DNA of 64,000 nt from Brachypodius melanocephalos (Eukaryota; Chordata; Aves; Passeriformes; Pycnonotidae): the NCBI GenBank assembly GCA_013398615.1, contig VZSR01000520.1, forward strand, positions 33,397,268 through 33,461,267. The letters are read 5' to 3'. Below, one piece after another: positions 13,108 to 24,200 of the stretch. Position 1 is the first letter of the stretch; every line of letters starts with the position of its first letter. A model generated the notes under the pieces. It saw only the letters and a program-made list of their open reading frames with translations. It did not search any database and was not told where the DNA came from. The translations under genes and the position numbers were made by a program.

Positions 13108-16100
13108 GTATATTATTTAATTAGATAAATATCTACATGTTTTAGGCTAAATAAAAACCTTTAAATGACTGTTCAACAAGTTATGAAGTTTGAAAATAGT
13201 AATAAGATATTACAAAACTGAACTTTGTTCTATTCCTATAGTAACACAAAAATTGTACAGAGGTACAAATCTTTCTAGGGATGATGGAAAGGCACTAAGC
13301 CTATCACCTCCAACATTGAAAACTGCAGAAAAATTATAAATAGAAACCCGAAGGTAGGCATAAAACATTTGTACATTGAATTTGTGATCACACAGCACCT
13401 CTAATAAGGCTGTGTACATTTCTTACAGAAGACCTGGTGTGAACTTTAAATAAAATATAACCTTAATTATATAAAGAAGAATGGAAAAGTTTTCATAAAT
13501 TATCTTATGTGAAAATCTTGCAGTAATGAAAGTTACAGTCATGTATTCTTGAAGGACTACATAGAAATGATAACAGAAGTGTCAACAGACCCCTCAAGAT
13601 GTCTATTAAGACTGATTTTTTGATGACATTGTTTGTTTAAATTTGTCCCTTTAGCATTCCTTATACTTACATCTTTTAAATTCCTTAACATTGGAAGCTT
13701 TTCTTAAGGTACGTTTCTGTTCAAGGCAGAATATGCATTTCCATAGGTGAAATGAGAGAAGGGCAGTAACAGGCATCCAGCTCTCCAGACAGGGTTTAAC
13801 AATGACTCTCTGTGAGCTGAACTCTGTGAGCTGTGTTAAGTAGAGACATTGCTTCAGACCAACACAAAGCCAGTTTTTCTTATGCCTTCCAGAACAAATC
13901 AGTGAAAGCCCAAGGTTTTGCTGTTTCTAACCTTGAAGTCCCATTCACACCCTTGGTGTGACACTAACCTACATCTGTGTCACAGTGTTGGGTTTACAGG
14001 AGCCTTTTCTCAGAGGGCAAGAAATCTTGAGCCCAATCTCTTACACAAGTCTTCTGTCCCAGTGATGGCACAGACCAAGAACAGCATCCATGGAGTCCTC
14101 AAATCATCTCCAACCAGCCCTTCAGTCTCATTGAAACAGTGTCAAGAGTGCTGTCTGTCAGGTGTGATGAGTCTCCAAACAAGTTTGAGAAGGAAAAAGA
14201 TCCCATATATGTGTTGTTTCATCAAGACATCCTACACCATTAGTTCCAGCATCTGTGTTTGTCCTTTTGGAATAGACTGAACCCTGCCAGGAGGTCTGCA
14301 GAAGGTTGCATCCCTCTCGACCTGCCTGTGCATGACATAGCAGGTGCACACTGGCACAGATGGAAGCAGCAGCAGCAGCACTCAGGGCAGATCCCAGGTC
14401 ACCAAGCAGCTGAACGCTCATCACAGCAGTCTGCAGTTATGACTCAGCTCAAATAGCCTTGGAGACATTTCCAGGTTTTACAGCTCTGGAGTGCTGGACA
14501 TGCTGGGCAGGAGGTGCAGAGGTTGCTCGGCAGACAAATCCAGAAACAGAAGAACACAGAGCACAAAGGAATGCTGTTATAGCCATGTATCCCTGCCTCC
14601 CTGGGCAGGCTGAGCCTTTCCTCACCACTTACCCATCTGCACAAGAAAATAGCATTGGCAATTAAATAAATGATACCACACCCCGGACTATCCCTATAAA
14701 ATATTCTTTTGTCAAATAATTGTTGCATTAAAGGACAGTTTCATGCTAGCTCATTCTCCCTTCCTCATAAGAGACAAGATCAAGATGTTGAAGTTAATGT
14801 TTAAGACAACATCCATGGATGTATATCTCACCAGCCAGCCACACAGTTCAGATGCTAATCTTCCACTGATGGGAAATCAGAGGCATCTGCGTGTGTGAGT
14901 GTGTGTGTGTGGTTTTCTGCATAGACTTAGCAAAACCAATGACACTAAAGAGATTTTTTTCATATCAGAAATTGGATCTAAGTGCCAAGGTTTGTTGCCG
15001 TCAGGTAGCTGTGACAGCACCATGTCTGCTTCCGTTGACGTGTCCTCTCATACAGTGGAAATCTTCACAGAAATGAGTCTTTCTTCTCTTTCTGGAAAGA
15101 AGGACTTAATGTCCTCCTTCCTTTCTGGAACAGGTCACTTCTACAAGCTTGCTGACATAGCAGTGTCATGAAGGCAGCAATGTGACAAGATTTGAGAGTG
15201 CTTTAGCTGTTCCTACAAGAGTCTCTACAGGTGAGAATTACCCCAGCAGAAGTAGTTTTGTTAGGAGTACCTATCCAACTCAGAGAGCACCAGAGGAGAT
15301 TATCATGGCAGAAGTGAATTCTGCCAAAATATTGGTGTCTGCACACTGTTGGCACAGTGCAAAGTATAGGACATTTTCTCAACATATTTGAAGTACAGCT
15401 TCTGTTAGAGTTGTTTTTTTCTGTTTTTTTTAGAAGCACAAAACATCCTTGTGTAGATAGTTCTGTACAGAATGTGTCTGAAAAAAGGAGGGTCACCATC
15501 TTTGCAGGTATCTAAGACTTCTTGTATTTCTCTTTACTGATTACTATTTTCTTGATTTTTTTTCACTGCAGCTGAAAGTCTTTGTCCTGTTTAGTTTGGT
15601 TCACACCTATCGTGAACCTCAATTATTATCCACCGTCTATTTCACTGGAAATTCATCATTTCCCCAGTGAGCATCTAAACCAAACTGACAGAGAAAAACA
15701 AATAAATATAAAACACAATATGGAACACAGACACAACATCACGAAGAGCTCTCATTGTAGGATAAACTGGAATGCTGTTTTGTGTTGATATTTATATTTC
15801 TAACAACACGATGACTCATTGTTGCTACAGTGTTGCCCCCTCTTTCTACCTACTTCCTCTTTGTGGGAAGGGCAGGAGCGGTGAACTGCACACATGCGGA
15901 AAGGACATGAGACCTCTCAGAAAAGAGAGGTATTTTTCAGAACAATAGAAAGAGCCAATTGCATGATCTAAAATTAACTGTGAAATCTATATGTCTCTCC
16001 CAGTCTCCCTACACACACGATATATGGGGCGCCCCAGGCTTCATTTGTGATGGATTAGGACTGATGAACTATTTCTCATACTTCTTCATGGCACCAGGTG

Positions 16101-19100
16101 CACAGGAAATGAAAACTGAAGTTTTAATTAATGTAACCTGTGAATGTCAGGACATCCAGAACTAAAATGCTAAACCATGTGTCACCAGGCAGAGGGAGAT
16201 GAGTGTGGCTAATGACCCACGAGAAACACTTACAGCAGTTGGTAGCACTGGAGCATTTGGTAACAGAAAAGATGAAATTACCTAATATTGGCCTGGAATA
16301 GGCAGTTGATGCCTGTTTCCTCTTGTTAAATTTCAATATAATCTTTTTACTGTTAAATTGAGATTAATATTTGCTTGATGTTATTCACTGTTTGCTATCA
16401 GAGGGTTCTGCTTTAGGAGAACTTCCTGTTGGACCTTAGTCCTTCTTATCAAACTGGCTATTGATAAGAATTACAGCTGCTCGCTTTTCTCCATTTATAC
16501 CAAATACTTACTTCAAGAAATAATGAAGCGTGATTATATTATACTGTCAATGTGAATTTCCTTTTTAGTTGCTTTTTTTTTAATATAAGTGTATACTTTT
16601 GGAATATCCACAAAATAGAAACTGAACACATAGGTGAATTTTAGAGTGCTTTGCAGTACAAGACTTCATAATAGAAATTTTGCTGCCAAAACAAAATCCA
16701 AAAATTTGTTTCCCATAGGAGGTGTGCAGAGTTTGGAAAAATTCTGCTGACTCTTCTTGGAGTTTAAATTTTTTCCAACTTCTAAAAAAGTAGATCTGCT
16801 ACAGAGAAATTCAGAATTAATATGAATATTCACCAAAAAAACCCCAGAATTCTTGCTTAAGCAATAGGTTAAAAAAAAACCAAACCACAATGTTTGGAGG
16901 AAAACTGAAGTATAGGGAATGTACTTGCTCAGTTCAGCTGAATATTAAGAAAGATCACACTAATTTATAGAAGTCAATGGATCATGGGACACAGGCAAAT
17001 CAGTATTATACTGATTTGAAAATAGGATCCTGACATTTTTACTAAGCATGCTGCCTTCATTGCTGGGCTTATGAAGTTAGGATTTGTCATGCATTTCTAT
17101 CTGTGGTGATAATCCAATGCCATATCTGCAGACACGTCTAACAAATTGATTGAAACACATTTTAGTACCTGGAAAACATTCTGTTTTCCCAAGCCAGAAT
17201 GATCTGATTTCCACTTGATTAACTATAATCTCAACTGTTACTTGAAGCAGTGCTTCCAAGAAATGTCACCCAACTTGTAAAATAAAATTCACTAAACTTA
17301 ATCAGCATTCTTTCATACCATAAAATCACCAGCATTTTTTTCCTGCAGTTGTGTCCTTTGTTTTTTTCTTCATCACAAGAAGCAATTTTGTATTTTCAAA
17401 TGGTCTCCAAGTGTCAGTCACTGCTTTTATTTCCTCTTTTTAATGATTTCATCATTTCATTCTGTATTTACTTCCCAATCTGCAATGTAACTTCTCGCTC
17501 TTTCGCTGCTGTGCTCTATGGGTCTCATCGGTGCTCTAATTGCTCACTAAGTCATTTATTCATAGTCCACCATGATTCCCTGGAATGCCTATTGAGTGCT
17601 TTTGTAAAGCCTTTGCTAGTGGGTCACAGAACAAACCCAGCAACAAAATCCAGTCAGCTAAAGAAACAACCTGAGGAGTTCAGGCTCTGGCCATGATGCC
17701 AGCAGCAGGATCCCAAGGAGGACCTGTGGGAAGCAGCTCAAAGGCATAAAACTGCCCTGGGACTGTGAGCTTTAACTGCATTTCTCTTTCCAGGGCATTT
17801 GCTTTAAGCTGGAGAAGATGCCTGCCAGTCCCTAAATGCTGCTCACCCTGCGCCAGGGGCTCACCACCTTTCCATCTCTGCCCAGCCTTCAGCTGCTCCC
17901 CTTCTTCAAGGAACAGGGTGGGGCAGGGACATGGCAACCCCTCACTTCCCTCCCCACAGCTTCTTTGGGCAGATCTCACCAGCTGCAGAGGGATTCCTTT
18001 TGTCCATTGGTTTTTTTGTATCTGTCCACAGGGTGGAGGTCATGACTTGCATATAAGCCAGCCTGCACCAAAAATAAGCATTAAAACTAGAATTATAGGG
18101 GGATCAAGTAATGGAACAGAAAGGGAGGGTAGAAAGCAAGAGGAAATATTTATGTGCCAAAGGCAACAAGAAGAAAATTTCTTGTAGTGAAGAACATTTT
18201 GTCTGTGGTTTGTCACTTGTCCTGTTGTTTTCCACACCACAGAGCTGCAGTCCAGCTCTCTCTAGCACACAAATTTAATGAGGAGGCTGGAGCCTCCTGT
18301 AGGACCACTTGATGTTTGATTGTGGATGCAGGCAAAAGTGCAGTGACCCTGGAGAGCCCACGCTTGGAGCTGTTGTTAGTGGCACTCGAGCTGGAGGGGT
18401 GAGGGCTGACAGTTCACAGTGAGAGGCTGGACCAGTGTTAGAGAGGAATCTGTGCTGGCAGCAGGTTGCCAGTGAAGGGAAGAGGGGTGCAGTTTGGCAC
18501 TGTTGGAAACATGGTCTTTTCACATTGCTCTTATCTTGTCTTTGAAGTACAAGTGTGTCATACTGACTATATCTCAGAGCCTAACATCTTTATTTCATGA
18601 TTGCCATTTCATAGTCATAAAGAGAAAGAAAAAACCCCAGTGTCTCCTGTGATTTTTCTGTCCTGTCAACAAAAATGTTTTTGCTTAGTTGGTCAGTTAT
18701 GTAGTCCTTTAATAATCCTGATAAAAACCCAACAAACGTTTGTCATGAGTGTTACTCCAATTTTCTCAATAACATTCTGGACATCTTTTTTATTCTTTAG
18801 TAATATTTTATTAGAGCAAGATTGTCTTATCAACAGCTTTAATCAAAACAAAATTACTATTTTCAGGCTTTAGGATGGGAAATATTTCAGAGCAGACTGA
18901 AGCACCTCTGGTCTGAGAAATCCCATGACAGGGAATCAGACCAGAGGACGCTTTTGACTAGATCCACGTGCAGACTTGAGCTGTGGAGTGGGACACGGAG
19001 AAATAGAAAAACTTCAGCAATGCTGATTTAGAAAGGGATTGATAATGAGTGGCAGACAGCCGAGTCAGATACTGGGCATCTTTAACTCCTACTGGGACAC

Positions 19101-19640
19101 TCGTGAGGGACGGATGATCCTGTCAGGGGCTGTGTCCTCTGGTATGTGCTTCCAGCCTGGGCTTCCACAGCCAGGCTACAGTGGGTGCTGAATGCTGGGT
19201 GATATGACACCTACACTAACACCAGGAGTCAAGTGAGCTTCAGAGAAATTTCACTTTGTGTTCCTAAGATTTGGTGCACGTGAATTTCTGAAAGGCAAGA
19301 GCCACCCCTGGAACACAGCCATGGTGCAGAAAAGCATCAGACAGAAGAAACCAACTGCAATAACCCCAAAGCCTGGAAGTGATCCAAAGCACAAAAAGAG
19401 AAAGAGTGAGCCTAGCAACCAGACCAAAATTCAGACCTACTCTAAAACACTCTTCTCCTGTCCATGTGTTTTGTTCTGCTTTTTGTTTTGTTCTGATTCT
19501 GGAGAAAATGCTGGCGTGTGTTCCTTCCCCTTACAGCTCAGGCACAGTCAAGCACAAGTGGGTAACATCTGGGGAGAATGTATTTTTTCTCAAAGCTGAA
19601 CTGTACCACAAGGATTTGCTACCAGTCCATTGGTCATGCA
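13108..19640. other. Intronic, no gene seen
   Basis: Noncoding sequence up to the KCNK13 acceptor. It includes a (GT)n patch at 14,891-14,912, five tandem AGC units near 14,366-14,380 and a GC-richer stretch at about 17,690-18,050. The longest open frames (113-140 codons at 19,258-19,599 and 17,765-18,187) do not begin with ATG and resemble no known protein. Confidence 0.55.
14891..14912 (+). repeat. Short (GT)n repeat
   Basis: GTGTGTGAGTGTGTGTGTGTGG is a 22-bp interrupted GT dinucleotide tract. Simple repeat, probably polymorphic. Confidence 0.7.
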
Positions 19641-19652
19641 CATTATGAAAAG

Positions 19653-19708
19653 TCCTAACACGGTACCTACAGGTTTATTTTTTTCAACTGTTCTTTTTTG
19701 TCTTCCAG
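19653..19708 (+). promoter_or_regulatory. KCNK13: KCNK13 intron 1 splice acceptor region
   Basis: A strong polypyrimidine tract (TTTATTTTTTTCAACTGTTC and onward) ends in TCTTCCAG, with the AG at 19,707-19,708. The exon then starts GA TTT GGT, completing a phase-1 split glycine codon. A good branch-site match TCCTAAC lies at 19,653-19,659, about 50 nt upstream. A second AG (CCTACAG, ending 19,672) lies between that branch candidate and the main acceptor but has almost no pyrimidine tract of its own, so the true branch point may lie elsewhere. The main acceptor is assigned because it restores the conserved GFG of the pore. Confidence 0.9.
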
Positions 19709-20601
19709 GATTTGGTATGACCACCCCAGCCACCGTTGGAGGCAAAATTTTTCTGATATTTTACGGCCTTATAGGATGTGCAGGGACCATTTTGTTCTTT
19801 AACCTGTTCCTGGAGCGCTTGATCACTGTCATAGCTTACATCATGAAGTCCTGCCACGAAAGACAGCTGAGGAGGAAAGGGGTTCTCCCTCACAACGGCC
19901 GGCGGGGCTCAGGAACCTCTGAGGTGGACAGCCTGGCGGGCTGGAAGCCCTCTGTGTACTATGTTATGCTGATTTTATGTGTAGCATCCCTCATCATTTC
20001 CTGCTGTGCCTCTGCAATGTACACACCAATTGAAGGGTGGAGTTACTTTGATTCACTCTACTTCTGCTTTGTGGCCTTCAGCACCATTGGTTTTGGTGAT
20101 CTGGTCAGTAGCCAGAACATCAGGTATGAGAGCCAAGGCCTCTACCGCTTTGGCAACTTTGTCTTCATACTCATGGGGGTGTGCTGCATCTATTCCTTAT
20201 TTAATGTGATCTCTATTGTCATCAAACAGTCCATAAATTGGATATTAAAGAAGTTGGCCTGCAAGTGCTGCCACAGATGCCAAAGAAGATTATTTCGTTC
20301 ACGGAGGAATGTGGTAATGCCGGGAAATGTGCGCAGCCGGAGAAACATCTCCATCGAGACTGACGTTGTCAATGAGAGCGACACAGACGGACGCCGTCTG
20401 TCAGGAGAGATGATCTCCATGAAAGACTTCCTGGCCTCCAATAAAGTCTCACTGGCCATCATGCAAAAACAGCTGTCAGAAACTGCTAATGGGTATCCAA
20501 GGCAAATGAGCTCTAATTCCAAGCAAAATGGATTCTCTGGTGGGGTTGGAGCTTTAGCAATTATGAATAACAGACTGGCAGAGACAAGTGTGGATAGGTA
20601 A
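19709..20601 (+). CDS. KCNK13: KCNK13 / THIK-1 K2P potassium channel, last coding exon
   Basis: This is the C-terminal three-quarters of a two-pore-domain K+ channel of the THIK subfamily, a dimeric plasma-membrane background K+ conductance. Numbering from the split Gly as residue 1: GFG (1-3) ends the first selectivity filter. TM2 spans roughly 11-45 and is followed by a basic cytosolic linker (KSCHERQLRRKG). TM3 is about 82-104. Pore loop 2 carries TIGFGD at 126-131. TM4 is about 149-172. A 125-residue cytosolic tail with Cys-rich and Arg-rich segments ends AIMNNRLAETSVDR, then TAA at 20,599-20,601. KCNK13 rather than KCNK12 is supported by SGEMISMKD, the SIETD segment and the TM3 sequence; the distal tail (KQLSETANGYPR) is shared with KCNK12. 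Human KCNK13 is about 408 residues, so roughly 110 N-terminal residues lie in exon 1 outside the window. No frameshift or internal stop is seen. Confidence 0.96.
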
Positions 20602-21235
20602 AATCGTAACAGTAATAACAGCGAAACAGTGTGAACCATTTCAACAGGTATTGAAACAACATGAGGCAAGTGAAATAGCTAAGGAGAGAGCACCACCAGA
20701 GGGTGGGATGATGTGACGAGCATACCTCCTGATGGAAGGCCTCTTGAATTTTGGGGGGCTGTCACTTAATGTTTTTGCATTGTACCAGTCCCAGCCTTCC
20801 TTTTTCTCCATCATTCTTCTCTTCAAGCAGGTTACTGCAGGAAGATTTTAATTTAGCCTTCAGATAAAATTTCCATGTCCTGTTCTTCTTCATTATGTGA
20901 CACACAGATTTCAGGATAAGAAATCTATGGGATGGGAAGAAACCAAGTGTGTCTACTGAACAGAGTCTTAATTCAGAGCCTGTTTGGAGCTTGCTGTCTT
21001 ACTTTCATCATGCCTGTTTCCTGAAAGTGACTTGTCTGAGACCAAAAGATGAATCAGCCTTTGTGATATTGCAGATCTAATTTAATGGAAAATAGTATGA
21101 AAGTTGGTAGTTATATTCTGGAGCTATTGTAATGTGAATGAGGAGAGAATTTTGCCTTTAGGATTTATTTAGTCTTTCCTATAAGAGGATACTGTCAAAA
21201 GTGATAGAATAAAAATTTATCCTACTTTTGTTTTC
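20602..21235 (+). other. KCNK13: KCNK13 3' UTR (probable extent)
   Basis: Noncoding sequence after the TAA stop, taken as 3' UTR as far as the first good polyadenylation signal. The end is a prediction: later AATAAA hexamers (for example 22,686-22,691) could give longer isoforms. No intron signals are needed to explain it. Confidence 0.55.
21208..21213 (+). terminator. KCNK13: Candidate poly(A) signal AATAAA
   Basis: AATAAA lies 607 nt after the stop codon and is followed at 21,222-21,245 by a T-rich stretch (CTACTTTTGTTTTCTTTTC) of the kind that serves as a downstream element. It is the first well-placed hexamer-plus-T-rich pair after the coding exon. Use in vivo is inferred. Confidence 0.5.
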
Positions 21236-24200
21236 TTTTCTTCATTTGCAAAACATGATTCTTTTCCAAGGATACTTTTTCTTCTAGAATTGAATCACTG
21301 TGGCTTTCTATTTCAAAATTGTCAAATTAAATTGAAAATTGACATATTGATGAGTGGTATGAGTTATTCCACAATAGGAATCAAAGACTCTCCAAATTTC
21401 TGTCCATATTTGCCTCAATTGTGACTGAAGCATCAGCATAGTGTAATGCAACTAGTAACTGAGTTTACACAACAGGCTTTAGTATGCAATTAGATTGCCA
21501 TGCCAGCATCCAGAGTGTTATTATAAATGACTGTGATCACAGAATCACTTTGGCAGTGTCCTATTTCTCTTTTGTGTAACTCTGTCATTCTTCATCTGTT
21601 TCTCTGGCTTTCAGTGATAATAATGACAGGGTCTTGATTAGGGAAATAGAAAGTGTTTTAATTCCTTTTTTTTCTCAATGAAATGCTCTGAGTGTTCATT
21701 ATGACTAGAAAAGAAATTTCAATGAGAAGAATAATAACAGCAAGACGATCATGAAAACAGGAAAAGAAGTGATCTTTAATGACAGTGAAATCATCCTTTG
21801 TATTAGGTAGCTAGAGAAATAAGAGATTAAATTAACATAAAATCTAGCAAGAATTTAAGGAAGACTGGACTGAATTCCTGATTATCCTTTAAACATGCAA
21901 CACAGTAAAGCTAAACAACATATGAGAGTGTAAATAAGCAGAACTGGTCACAAAGGACCCCATCCACTGGAAAGAATAGTGTAGGCATCAGGACTAAATG
22001 TTTTCTCACAGCTGGAAAGCCTTTCAGAATATGCAACACTAGGAAATTTAGAACATCATTAGGTTGTTCTCTCATACAGAACAATGCAGATAGCCTCTTC
22101 AGTTTAATTTGTATTAGGAATTAATATCATAGATTTCTTCTTCATTCTGGCCTAAAGTTCTTTTACTTAGGTTTCTAATATTGTAGAATAACATTTTTAT
22201 ACTCATTTTATCAATATTTGAATTTGAAAACCAAAGCTTGGAATACTTTCATATAATAAGCTTGCCCCAGATATTCAACAAATGTACTTAACTAGTGAAA
22301 AAATTGCAAGCTCTTTTGACATTATTAGGGGTAAAAAACCTTATTTAACGTCAAATCCTGCTGTTCTTAGTTACAAAGAAAGATTCAAGCTGAAGTCATC
22401 CATCCAAATTCTGGTATCTATCAGCTCATTTGTGCAGCAGTGGAATAGTCCTGACAGTATCCCTTCATATTTGCGTCCATATAAAATCTGAATCAGCTTC
22501 CAAACCTTAACTTCTATGAGAAAAGCAGTTTTATTTGATGGTGGGGGGAGGGCTTATGTATTAGCAAAAAATTGCCACCGAGTAATTTCAGATGTGATTA
22601 TAATACCCAGGATCCATTACACTGTTATACTTTTTTTCTATTATTTTTTTTTTATCCCAAGGCCTTCTTTGTCTCAATCTCACAGAATAAAAATACTTGG
22701 CTATAAAAACAGAGAAGTACTGCTCTGAAGCCTTCTTTCCAAATTCATTCAGAAACACCTCTGTTCACTGCCTGTAACCCTAAGATCTCATTGTTACCTA
22801 TGTATTCCTCTGCCAAGTAGCAGAAATAGTACAGGACTTAACCCATTGCTTCAGCAAACATTAAGAGGGTCTTCAGATGGTTTCAAGACATGTAACAGTT
22901 GGGTTGCTCTGTTCCATTCTTTATGGTTACCAGCCTTGGTTTCTCATCACTACAGAGGAATCTTTGTCAGCTATTTTCAATAGGTCTGAAAACATCTGTG
23001 GTTATGAAAGCAAGGGACTAATAAATAGTCTTTATAAAAGGGACTTGACAAGACTGTGAGGAATCTTTGGTGTACACTAGCTCTGTTTTCATTGATCAGC
23101 CCTGACCCTCTGCTCACTCAGACACTGCTTTCCTCATGACCCAAGCCTGCCAGGTGCAAGATCTCTCCACTGGTTTTGTGGTTGGATTTCATGTCCACTG
23201 AAGATAATGAGGGAATAGCTGCACTAATCACCTCTATTCAGATGTCAATTGCCAGAGATGAAGGACCAGCATATCCTGTCCCTGTGCCATCTTGTACCAT
23301 GCTGTCATCCTGTCCCTAAGAGACCTCTGACTTTGTCATTAAGTTCCCTTTATGGCAGCTGCACTCAGCATTGAATGAGGTAACTTTGCCAAGGAGACTG
23401 TAGAATTCTTAGAGAATATCTGAGGATAAATAAGACTTTTAAGATCAGAGAGAGAAATTTCTGACTACAGTCCCATGGTACTATGACAGTTGTTTTTCTA
23501 AAGGCATTGAAGAGAGAATTCCCAAAAGCTCTGTTCATAATGTAGTACCAAGATATTAAATTTGCAAAACAAGTTGAGATACAAATGTACACATACCAAA
23601 GAAAGAGCAGAATTTAACACAGGAGTGACAAATGCCCATCCTGTGTGTAAAGTAAATTACAATAAAAATACAGATAACATCATATTTCTTGCATTACTTT
23701 TTAAAGTTGCAATGAGGAGTTATATGAGATAGTCAGGGATCTATTTTCAAAGCTGTTAAGTCATATTGCTTAACACTAAAACCTCAGTCAACAAGACAGA
23801 AACCTGTTTTCAAAGGTACTGAGTTTCTCTATTGTCTGCCATGAATTTTCATGGTGGCCATTAAGATATGGGGGTGAGGTTTTTAAGGCAAAAATGCTTG
23901 GGGGAAAACCTCGGATGCATTGAGATTCTGAATCTGTACTTTAAAAAGTCAGGAGTACCACTAAAATCAGTGGGTTAAACTGCAGATTGCAGCCTGCTGG
24001 CTGAAAGTCCTTAATGGAGTAATCTGCTGAAATTTAACCTTATAGTTATGCCACAAATTAATAACAACATTACTGAATAGTATAATTATTTTACATTGAA
24101 AGGAAATATCTAGTGCAAACTAAAATACAATCAAATAAAAGTAGAGGTTGCTCTTAGGGTTTTCTTGCTAGTTTAGGTTTTGTAAAATGAGTGCATCAGG

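Larger units (their letters stand above)
1..19708 (+). other. KCNK13: KCNK13 intron 1, 3' portion (inferred)
   Basis: The sequence upstream of the KCNK13 exon holds no recognisable coding exon. The channel's first exon would encode TM1, the extracellular cap and most of pore loop 1, and none of these is present, so exon 1 must lie left of the window and this stretch is intronic. That is inference from the single splice acceptor at its right end. KCNK13 in mammals is a two-exon coding gene with a very long intron, which fits. The stretch contains two CR1 fragments, short microsatellites, a palindrome and an X-box-like motif, listed separately. Confidence 0.8.

Noticed and set aside
17765..18187. 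140-codon + strand open frame in a GC-richer intronic stretch
   Set aside because: It starts with GTG, overlaps open frames on both strands and resembles no protein.
19630..19708. Extending the KCNK13 frame upstream to 19,630
   Set aside because: The upstream open sequence is the polypyrimidine tract and intron. It does not encode TM1 or pore loop 1, and the acceptor AG at 19,708 restores the conserved filter.
19709..20601. KCNK12 (THIK-2) as the identity of the channel exon
   Set aside because: The distal tail is close to KCNK12, but TM3, the SIETD segment and SGEMISMKD follow KCNK13.
20190..20669. 159-codon minus-strand frame opposite KCNK13
   Set aside because: It is the antisense shadow of the conserved KCNK13 coding exon.
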